Positions 56,123 to 64,000 of a stretch of 64,000 bases of DNA are shown here, piece by piece. This stretch comes from Trichobilharzia szidati (lineage: Eukaryota > Platyhelminthes > Trematoda > Strigeidida > Schistosomatidae): contig OX235277.1 in NCBI GenBank assembly GCA_944472155.2, positions 32,126,804 through 32,190,803 on the forward strand. Direction: 5' to 3'. Position 1 is the first letter of the stretch, and the number at the start of each line of letters is the position of its first letter. The translations under genes and the position numbers were made by a program. Under the pieces are notes generated by a model, which worked only from the letters and a program-made list of their open reading frames with translations, did not search any database and was not told the origin of the DNA.

Positions 56123-57994
56123 TTAGGTACTGTAGTAGACTAATAGTTGATTCGTTCTAGGAATAAATAGTTTATTTATATAGTCGGTAGAGTGAAATAG
56201 TGTGTACAGAGAGTGTTCGAAACTTAAAACTGTATTGCAGTTCCTGACATCTAGGGGCAGATTGTTCCATATTTTAGAATACATGACTGTGAAGAAGTTT
56301 TCGCGGAGTGTTGACTTAAAGGCTTTTATTGTCACTGTGCAATTTTGGTTACGCAGATCGTAAGAGCTTTCTTGTGCCAATTGTATGTCCTTAATGTCCG
56401 AGAATGATATTTTGTGTAGGACCTTATAGAAGAATACTAGGTTTATAATTAGTCGTCTTGTCCAAAGTAATTCAAGTTGTAGAATCATGCACCGTGAGAT
56501 GTAGTCTTTCTTGCATTCGTAGCCTAGTAGTTTCGAGGTAAAATATCGTTGGATACTTTCTATTCTTAGCTTTTCACGTGTGTGAGTGCTGCTAATAATA
56601 AATGGACAGTATTCTAGTAGTGGCCCCACACAGGTTTTGTACAGAATGAGCTTTGCTTCATTGTCGTGAAAGTTCCCGAGTATGCATCCTAAGAGCATCC
56701 TCGACTTTTGAGTCTGTGATGCCACTTGCTCAGAGAATGTTAGGTTACTCGAGTACCTCAGACCTAGGTCAACGACACTTTGGAGTTTGCTTAGGTTAGT
56801 CGATTGAAGCGTTAACTTCATGTCGATTGAGGGTGCACCGAAGCAGATCCAGCCACATTTTTTAAGGTTAAATTGGAGGTTCCATAAAGACGACCAAGCA
56901 GTCACTTTATCTAGTTCTTTTTGTACAACATTCTGGAAGTACCCTAGGTCATCAGATTGGAATGTATGAGCTACTTTGAGGTCATCTGCAAAGATGAATG
57001 GTTTCCCATGAGAGAAGCAAGCGCATATGTCGTTAATATATAGGGTAAATAGAAGGGGTCCAATGACACTACCCTGTACTACACCAGAAGTGATTGGGCT
57101 AGGTTTCGAAGTTATAGATCCGAGTTTAACTATTTGGGACCTATTGTTAAGGAATGATTTAAGCCATCCTAATAGTGGGTCACGTATTCCTAAGGATTTC
57201 AGCTTGTGCATTAGTAGTAAATGGTCGACACGGTCAAATGCCTTTGAGATGTCAAAGTAGATGACAAGTACTAGTTGTCGTCTGTCACGACTGCTGGTCA
57301 CAAAGTTAAAGAAGTCTAAGTGGCATGTTAAACAAGATCTGGATTTTAGGAATCCATGTTGGTTCGGACTTATAATGTTGCAGCTAAGCATATGCTTCAT
57401 TAGGTTGTCTTTAACTAGTCTCTCCATAATTCTGGATGCTATAGGTGTGATATTAATTGGCCTGTAGTTACTGACGTCTGTTTTCGAGCCAGATTTGTGT
57501 TTAGGCATAATAAACGTTGTTTTCCACACATCAGGGTAAGTTTGGGTTTCTAAGGACATTGTGAATATTTTAAGTAGTAGTAGGGGAATGTCAGGGCCAC
57601 CATATTTATAAAAATAGGATGATATGCCGTCAGTACCGAAACCTTTTGAGCATTTTAGGGTTCTTATAGTTTGTTTAATGTTAGTATAGTTAAATTCAAC
57701 AGTACTAATTAACTTTGGTGTGTGTGGAGATGGAGTTTGTGCCACATTAGTAGCAGGGTGTATATTGAGTAGCTGGACTGTGGGCTTAAGGTAGTTGCCT
57801 GCAAAAGTTGAGTTAAATAATTCACACATGTCTGCGGAATTAGTACATAGCCTACCTTTGTATATGAGGAGGGAAATGCTGTGATTTTTGCGATTCGCTC
57901 GCTTCTTTAAGATTTCCGTGAGTGCATACACTCTAGCAGGACTGGCTACTGCGATGCGTTTTCGTTTCTCATACGGAAATTTCGAGCTTGTGAG
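56123..57994 (-). CDS. Family B ORF2: reverse transcriptase and C-terminus, copy 2
   Basis: 602-codon open frame 57931-56123 (and open further upstream to about 57990). Same RT blocks as copy 1 (DISKAFDRVDH, SGVVQGSVIGP, FADDLKVAH) and a complete C-terminus (LLWTRRLIINLVFFYKVLH to the stop at 56123). The tryptophan codon changed to TGA in copy 1 at 46556 is intact here. The frame is not joined to the endonuclease (same frameshift as copy 1), so it is RT-capable at most as a separate product. Confidence 0.85.
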   Translation of the reverse strand, partial: LTSSKFPYEKRKRIAVASPARVYALTEILKKRANRKNHSISLLIYKGRLCTNSADMCELFNSTFAGNYLKPTVQLLNIHPATNVAQTPSPHTPKLISTVEFNYTNIKQTIRTLKCSKGFGTDGISSYFYKYGGPDIPLLLLKIFTMSLETQTYPDVWKTTFIMPKHKSGSKTDVSNYRPINITPIASRIMERLVKDNLMKHMLSCNIISPNQHGFLKSRSCLTCHLDFFNFVTSSRDRRQLVLVIYFDISKAFDRVDHLLLMHKLKSLGIRDPLLGWLKSFLNNRSQIVKLGSITSKPSPITSGVVQGSVIGPLLFTLYINDICACFSHGKPFIFADDLKVAHTFQSDDLGYFQNVVQKELDKVTAWSSLWNLQFNLKKCGWICFGAPSIDMKLTLQSTNLSKLQSVVDLGLRYSSNLTFSEQVASQTQKSRMLLGCILGNFHDNEAKLILYKTCVGPLLEYCPFIISSTHTREKLRIESIQRYFTSKLLGYECKKDYISRCMILQLELLWTRRLIINLVFFYKVLHKISFSDIKDIQLAQESSYDLRNQNCTVTIKAFKSTLRENFFTVMYSKIWNNLPLDVRNCNTVLSFEHSLYTLFHSTDYINKLFIPRTNQLLVYYST

Positions 57995-58453
57995 ATGGAA
58001 CTAAGCGTGTTAAGTATTAAACCTAGTGTGCCAAAGTCGTGGTGTTTGAAGTAACTTGTTGAGAGTTTCTTCAGTTTCATACGATCCTTTGGTTTTATGA
58101 ATGACTTCCTATGTGGGGAACGCTCAAGTGTTTGGAGTGGAATGACAGCATCTAAGCATGTGTTCGAGTTATGGTAGAAGATGCTCAGAGCTCGCGAGAG
58201 GTCATCAGTAGTGAAGTACTCTCTCCATTCTGAGGATCTTAACATTGATTTCACTAGAGTGCAGTCTGCCTTACTGTAGTTCCTATATAGTACTTGTTGT
58301 GAAATGGAGGTATCAGCTGCATTGCTATTCAGTGGAAGTGGCAGAGCACACATTACTGTTTTGTGGTCACTACCTGAAAACTTAGAACCCACTAAGATTG
58401 AGAGGGGGCTTATATCGTGACAGAATATTAAGTCTAGTACATTGTCACCTCTT
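57946..58453 (-). pseudogene. Family B endonuclease C-terminal part, copy 2
   Basis: Frame from 58392 and upstream to the element C junction: NVLDLIFCHDISPLS, GSKFSGSDHKTVMCALPLP, then LYRNYSKADCTLVKSML. Residues before LYRNYSK differ from copy 1 at many positions, those after it hardly at all. Confidence 0.8.
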
Positions 58454-61344
58454 ACAGTTTACAGTTTACAATTTATTTATGATAGTAGGCTATATGCCTT
58501 TGTTAATCCTTCCGATTTGTTACACACAGGAGGTCCAATCTCGCCTTGAATGAATCAACAGATGGCGCTGATACGACGTGTTTTCCGGTAGGGAGATCCA
58601 ATGGTTCACAATCCGATGCGAAAAACGGATCTCCAAACGCAGACGATTCGACCGTGGTTTTTTAACCTTGAGGTGATGTCCTCGCAATTGGTTGGTGCTA
58701 GAAGGAAGAAATAAATTAGATAAATTTGCTCCAAAATCATTTCTTAGGATGCGGTATGCTAGTATTAGGTCACCCCTAAGTCGTCTGTATGACAGCGAAA
58801 ATAAACCCAGTCGACTTAACCTCTCTTCATATGAGAGGGCTGAGAAACCTTTTATTAGCTTAGTTCCTACTCTTTGCACCCTTTCTAATAAGTCTATTTC
58901 GTATTTGGAACAAGGGCTCGCTGCCTGGATCCCATATTCCAAATGAGGTCTGATATAAGTCGGATATAATATACGAAATATTTCAGCGTCAAAATTCTCA
59001 AAAGCTTTGCGTATGGCCCATAATATTCGAAAACCCTTAGTGGCTGCAGCTCCACAGTTTGTTGCTGTTTTCAAGTCATGCTGCAAAACCACTCCCAAGT
59101 CCTTGTACTCAGTGACCACTGGAAGAGTAATGCCATTCATTGAGTAATTGTGCACGTGACTATGAGATACATGCATAACTACACTCTTGCTTAAGTTAAT
59201 CTCCAAGGCCCAGTGCTTACACCAATCACTTAACAAGTTTCAATCTTCCTGCAAAGCAAGTTGATCACTGTCATCGTGTAAAGCCCTCCATATCTTGATG
59301 TCGTCAGCAGACAGTAGGCAGGATGACCTAACTACCGATGGAATCTCATTAACATAAATCAGGAAAAGAAGTGGGCCTAGAATTGTACCCTGAGGAACGC
59401 CACTCTTAACCGATTCCCATGTTGATAAAACCCCGTTAACTCGTACTCTTTGTCTGCTGTCCTTTAGAAAGTCTTGAATCCAGTCGGCAACCACTTCATT
59501 GATTCCTAGACTACCTAACTTTACTAGAAGACCTGAATGAGAAACCCTGTCAAACGCTTTGCTAAGGTCGATGAATATGGCATCCACCGGTATATCAGCA
59601 TCAGCTGAGCTTGCCCAACTTTCTCTGGCCAAAAGAAGGTTGGTCAAGCAAGAATGACCTGCTCTAAAACCATGCTGTTCCACAGCGAAAAGTTTGTTCC
59701 CTTCAATGAACTGAATGATAGCAACACGAATTATTCTTTCTAGTAGTTTAACAACAATACTGGTCAAATTAACAGGACGATAGTTCTGAACTAAGTTTCT
59801 AGATCCGGTTTTGAAGACCGGACTAATGATGGCATCTTTCCAGTCTCTTGGACATTTAGACTGGTCCAGAGACATATTGAAGATTACCGACAATGGCTCG
59901 GCTATGTTTTCAGCCAATGCTGTTAATATACGTGGGTGGAGTTCATCAGGGCCACTGGACTTACCAGGATTGAGCCTTAGAAGGTACTTTAGGACAGTAT
60001 CCTTTCCAATGTATAAGGGTGCCATTTTCAAGTTACCTTCTGGAAAAGTTACAAAGCTGGTATCAATATTATCAGAGAATACTTGACTAAAGTGCCTGGA
60101 CAAAGCCTCAGCCTTAGTCAAGTTATCCTCAGCCATGTTTGTCTGGTCATCTTTAAGCATAAGAGGTGGGATAGCATCACTCTTACGTGTTCTTCTCTTG
60201 ATATATGAGAAGAGTCTTTTTGGGCAGCCTGGTGAACTTTTAACTAGCTGGGTTTCGTAAGCTATCCTTGACTGGTGAATCAAAGTTTTACACTGGTTTC
60301 TGGTTTCACAGTATTTCAGCCGGAACTGCTGTAGCCCAGTAGAAACAAAGAGATTCCAGAACCTTTTTCTCCGTCTTAGGAGTGTTACAGCTTGTCTATT
60401 TATCCATGGTGGCCGGTTTGTTGGTCTTTTAGGAACCCTACAGGGAATGAAATCAGTGGTAACCCTCTCAAGTGTATTCTTAAATCTATCCCATTCATCT
60501 TCAATGGATGAGACAATATTGACTGACCAGTCGGCAGTTGAAGCACGCTCCTTTATAGAGACCATGTCAGCATGCCAAACACTAGGTCGGGATTTGGGTT
60601 GAAAACTGACTAAATTGCCAACCCTTAAGTTAAAATCTAACGCCCTATGATCACTGTTTGCTAGAGGTGGATGAATAACCAGACCATCCACGTCGTCGTT
60701 GTCATGAGTAAGCACTAAGTCCAGCAAGGAAGATCCTTCGGTAGAACCGAATCTTGTACTACCTAAGACATGTTGTGTCAGGGCATTTTCCATGGTAGTC
60801 AAGAGTAACCGGCTGTCAAACTTATTAGTGGATCCTGGAGATGTGCCAGCTACCCAGTCTATATGAGGTGCATTAAAGTCACCTAGAATAAGACAGCTAC
60901 TGTGTTTACTCCATTGTTTGAGGTGATCTAAAAGAAAGTCATCACACTGACAAAAGGGACTTCTATACAGAACACCAATGAGTAAAGTGCCAGCTGCAAA
61001 GCTTACTGCACAGCTAATTACCTCACTTGTCCCACTGTCATGCGCTTCAGATTTCACGGAACGAACATGTAGGGAGTTGTTGATGTATAGAGCAACCCCG
61101 CCACCTCTACGACCCTTAACCCTGTCGCTGCGCAAGCAACTAAATCCGCATAGTTCAGGTGTGTCATCTAATCCAGAAATCAGCCATGTTTCAGTAATGA
61201 CCACAATACTTGGGCTAAGGTCTTCCACTAATACACCTAGCTCATGAAATTTGTTCCCGATACTACGTATATTAGTGTACACTACCTTCAGGCTTCCTAT
61301 GCTATCCGGCTTATCCACACAGGTCTTGGAAGCATACGTCTCCA
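58454..61344 (-). mobile_element. Element C: young CR1-type retrotransposon inserted in family B copy 2
   Basis: Minus strand; 5' junction at about 61344, 3' end with two copies of TGTAAAC (58454-58471 region, plus strand acagtttacagtttac). It interrupts the endonuclease of the B-like host. Compared with copy 1 of B about 110 bp of target (48553-48665 equivalent) is missing and I see no target-site duplication. Confidence 0.85.
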
Positions 61345-61345
61345 T
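58520..61345 (-). pseudogene. Element C ORF2: endonuclease and RT, one nonsense codon
   Basis: Frames 61345-59240 (701 codons) and 59236-58520 (238 codons) are the same frame, separated only by TGA at 59242-59240 in QED*NLLSDW, where a tryptophan is expected. Endonuclease: NIRSIGNKFHEL, ITETWLISG, GGGVALYIN, ILGDFNAPHIDW, LLDLVLTHD, NSDHRALDF. RT: GKSSGPDELHPRIL, NYRPVNLTSIVVKLLERI, EQHGFRAGHSCLTN, FIDLSKAFDRVSH, SGVPQGTILGPLLF, and LLSADDIKIW, where serine replaces the aromatic residue of the catalytic F/YADD. C-terminus: YEERLSRLGLFSLSYRRLRG. No ORF1, so 5'-truncated. About 941 codons in all. Confidence 0.9.
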
Positions 61346-61540
61346 ATGATCTTATGCTCGTATGGAAGAGTGGATACTTGCTCCAGTACATTTATAAGTT
61401 GTGTCTCGTAATCACTAAAGGTGCCAGGTGCTCTGTAGATACATCCTATTAGTAGTGTAGCACTTTTGAAGTGTACGTTGACCCATAGGGTGTCGTGCAT
61501 GTCACTGAGTTCCCTATTTTCTAGCTGTAATACAGTAACA
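61343..61540 (-). pseudogene. Family B-like endonuclease fragment, upstream half of copy 2
   Basis: Frame 61500-61345: MHDTLWVNVHFKSATLLIGC, YRAPGTFSDYETQLINVLEQ, YEHKII, then element C. Clearly homologous to PETLWVNLHLNNAMVLIGC in copy 1 but diverged. Similarity ends near 61540, the 5' truncation. Confidence 0.75.
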
Positions 61541-62297
61541 CATCTCGTTTTTTAACTAACAATAGACACACTGATTGTATACTCACCTTCTCGAAAGGCT
61601 TCAAAGCTTTTCCAAGTTCAGCTCAGGTTCTGAATTCCCCAGTCTTAGTATGTCCTTCGATAACCTTGGTAATATCAACTCTGATCATGCTCCCTCTTAC
61701 CAGATTTACTCGCAGATTGTTGCATGCTGTAAACATGAATGTGAAAGACATTGTTTCTCCAGATTTCCAACTATTAAGTAACCAATTAAGCCGGAAACAG
61801 TAACGGCAACCAACAAATTAACTGGAAAAGACAGCTTCTGCCACACAAATACGTTCATGTGCATAATTTCCAAAACTTCTACACAGTACTGTTTCATAAA
61901 GAGCTGAAAAACAACTAAAACACTGTAAACACGCATGAATGCAAAGTATGAAACAATCACAATGAAACGAATGAACTGACCTCGTGGTAAAAGCTTTCAA
62001 AACAAAGAAAATAACTGATTTTAGCAGCAACGAAAACAAGAATGAGATGAAACGCAACATATTTGAACAATGTGCACCAGGTTAATTGTGAATAACTGCA
62101 GGACAAAAATAAAAGCCAATGCTTAAACGAACGGCTAGGGGATGCCAATCTAAAGGGGCCAACTAACATGGACGAAAATGACCTTAGGGTATCTCACCCT
62201 TCCAATGACCTTGAGCGTGTGCGATAATTTTGGTCCTAGTGTCTTATATATTCATTAAACATTACTCATATGCGAGTGTCTGCAATACATTGCGCGA
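61541..62297. other. No gene seen
   Basis: Overlapping short minus-strand frames (61706-62169) show no family resemblance. Nothing else recognised. Confidence 0.4.
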
Positions 62298-63115
62298 GTG
62301 GATGGTATCGCAATCATAAGTGTCACATTCTGTGACGTCCACAGGAATGAAAGAGTAAACAAAAGAGGAGACGGGTGTCTGGTATATGCTTCTCAATCCA
62401 ATGACTCCAATACTTTTACAAACCCAACTATCGACAAACTCCCAGAATCTAAGTGGATAAGCATCCACTTGAATGAAAGTAAAATTCTCGTGGGATGTAT
62501 ATACAGAGCCCCTAACAGCCCTAAAACGACTGATAAGTTTATCGGAGAGATACCAGAGCATGTACTTACGCTAGAATTTTACCACAAAGTAGTCTGTGGC
62601 GATTTCAACCTCCCTGAAGTGAACTGGTATACCTGCACGGGACCCACGAAGAGCTCCTGGAAGCTATGGATATAGGGGGATGAAAGCAGAGCGTACGCCT
62701 CCCAATACGACATGACTGTATTCTCGACTTAATCGTCTGCCACAAAATAGAGCAGGTCTCGATAGAGGTGTGGGAGGAAATCGACGACATTGACCACAAC
62801 ATACGGTACTGCACTCCACCTCTTCAACCAACAACTAAACACACACCTAAAAATTCCCCGGTTTACTATGAATGTAGGGACCAAAGAAATGCCAACTGGG
62901 AATTCCTACCAGCGCTCTTGAGAAGCTCTGACTAGGATCAGTATTTTACCATAAAGACACCAAATCTTTTCATAAACAGCAAAACACGATTAAAACTAAG
63001 GAAACTGAAAAGAAAATTTTATTTATATAAAGAATTTAGTGCATTACACCAGATACATGAAGCATTTTATAATCCTGAGATGAGACATAAAACTATGGCA
63101 CAACTCGAGGAAAAT
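62298..63115 (+). pseudogene. Family B-related endonuclease fragment, plus strand
   Basis: Frame to 62675: WISIHLNESKILVGCIYRAP, EHVLTLEFYHKVVCGDFNLP, EVNWYTCTGPTKS; then in shifted frames CILDLIVCHKIEQ, VYYECRDQRNANWEFL and RLKLRKLKRKFYLYKEF (compare RMKLKKLSTSYFKHHDF in family B). It retains GDFN, which is EDFN in copy 1. Several frameshifts; RT absent. Confidence 0.7.
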
Positions 63116-63176
63116 AAAGCCCTAGGGGGAGTGGCTTTATCGCATAACCCGCCACAATGTCCGCTGCTATTTTGTT

Positions 63177-64000
63177 CCTTGAATACGACGTGCTTTTTCC
63201 TCTCTAACCGGAAAATACCTATTTTGTGAATTATCTGCTTGGGAAACCTGATCTTCCTAGCCGGTGAATTAAATTCAACCATCACTTACATATTGAATCT
63301 CTGTGTGGTAAGTTCAATTGTCTCGATCTACTGGAAAAGCTTCAGGCGCCACTTCTGTAACAGCATCTTCCTCACTCGTTCAGACAAACGAGACTTGTTG
63401 GTCTACAACGTGACTGCTGTGAACTCGATCATCCAGAAAGTACTAGGTAAAGTCGAAAACCTTTTCTTTTCCTTATCTTGTACTTTTTCAGTCTTATTCT
63501 TGTTCTTATAGGTAGATACTGTTGCTCACTTATTCGTACATAGCATGAGTCATACTAATTGTTAATATGGCTGTCGAAAGTAGCCTTAGAAAAAGCACTG
63601 GAACACCATATTCTGTAGTCACAAGGACTTCAGCCAGAGAAGGCGAAAACCCACGGACATCAAACCCTTCCCGCATACCGATCCTAAAGACTCATGTAGG
63701 TCCTGCCTGTTCTGATACTACGCCTGCATTGCCACAGTCTAGCGCTGAAATGGCACAGGCAATACCAGGCGGACAGGATACTACACCTGCGTCCACTGAA
63801 AGCCAGAGCGTGAAACAGCGAAACAAAAAGGAAACGCCCAAGACGTCATGATACCTCGAAGGCGTCATCAAGGAAGGTAGACGAATGTCAGGCGTGTAGT
63901 GTCATCGTTTCTAAAACTGACTCAGCACTGGAGTGCAATTTTCGCAATTGATGCGGGTGCCGAAAGCATACTACGAGTTTATGAGAAATAACCCGTGCTC
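63177..64000 (+). mobile_element. Family A 5' end (5' UTR and ORF1), runs off right edge
   Basis: 63179-63390 matches the 5' UTR at 52818-52610 (reverse strand): TGAATACGACGT, CTCTCTAACCGGAAAATACC, GGGAAACCTGATCTTCCTAG, ATTGAATCTCTGTGTGGTAA. ORF1 follows. Confidence 0.7.
63567..64000 (+). pseudogene. Family A-type ORF1 N-terminus with zinc-finger remnant
   Basis: Frame 63567-63851 (MAVESSLRKSTGTPYSVVTR) is S/T/P-rich. After a frameshift the sequence reads VDECQACSVIVSKTDSALEC (63879 on), the first half of a C-x2-C...C PHD-like zinc finger common in CR1-type ORF1 proteins. Another frameshift follows before the window ends. ORF1 of this kind was not visible in the shorter copies at 1174 and 51661. 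Confidence 0.5.

Larger units (their letters stand above)
55214..58453 (-). mobile_element. Family B, second copy (3' part), chimeric
   Basis: Bases 55214-58302 match 45306-48397 almost perfectly; 58303-58453 match the same family clearly less well. The element continues upstream at 61343-61540 after the insertion of element C. The 3' part includes the same exon-like segment as copy 1. Confidence 0.85.

Noticed and set aside
55214..58302. Simple assembly duplication of 45306-48397
   Set aside because: Flanks differ on both sides and there are real substitutions (for example at 46557/56463), so a biological origin is more likely, although reads should be checked.
61706..62169. Overlapping minus-strand hydrophobic ORFs as membrane proteins
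   Set aside because: AT-rich sequence gives F/L/S-rich translations in several frames at once; no splice support.
1..64000. CRISPR arrays, operons, ribosome binding sites, phage or bacterial genes
   Set aside because: No regularly spaced repeats or dense coding; introns, LINEs and PLEs show a eukaryotic genome.

Overview
This is a eukaryotic, AT-rich, intron-containing genomic window. Its repeats (CR1- and RTE-type non-LTR retrotransposons, Penelope-like GIY-YIG elements, a Ty3/gypsy element with a K02A2.6-like gag, hammerhead-bearing repeats like the schistosome Sm-alpha family, tRNA-headed SINEs) point to a flatworm. A blood fluke (Schistosoma or a near relative) is most likely. That assignment is inference; no species marker was tested.

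The main host gene is on the minus strand, 31350 to 10522. Four exons join in phase into a 316-codon protein with an N-terminal WW domain, two IPV-like motifs and a C-terminal BAG domain, which is the BAG3 co-chaperone architecture. No exon is open beyond its ends as a large ORF, so the gene is easy to miss. Its 14 kb first intron holds four Penelope-like (PLE) fragments or units and a full-length but decayed RTE/SR2-like element (26062-29845) flanked by a 13-bp target-site duplication. Introns 1-3 also carry degenerate hammerhead repeats and unnamed repeat families.

The flanks are mostly retrotransposons. Left: 1-1640 is a CR1-type element (family A, minus) whose ORF2 is open to the window edge; 2836-5110 is a decayed CR1 relative; 5270-5540 is a family A tail. 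Right: 36785-43044 is a family A element split by an LTR retrotransposon (37997-41161) whose 713-aa ORF is Gag-protease-integrase with no reverse transcriptase. A second family A copy (44893-45073 plus 51149-52818) appears split by a 6-kb family B non-LTR element (45074-51148). About 3 kb of that B copy recurs almost unchanged at 55217-58302 and then abruptly becomes a diverged B-like sequence. This second copy is in turn interrupted by a young element C (58454-61344) with one nonsense codon in a 941-codon frame. The window ends with a B-like endonuclease fragment and the 5' end of another family A copy, both on the plus strand.

Apart from the BAG3-like gene, possible host exons (34.86 kb plus; 35.9 kb minus; 45.3-45.96 kb plus, repeated at 55.2-55.86 kb) are weakly supported. 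No true tRNA, rRNA, CRISPR array or operon was seen.
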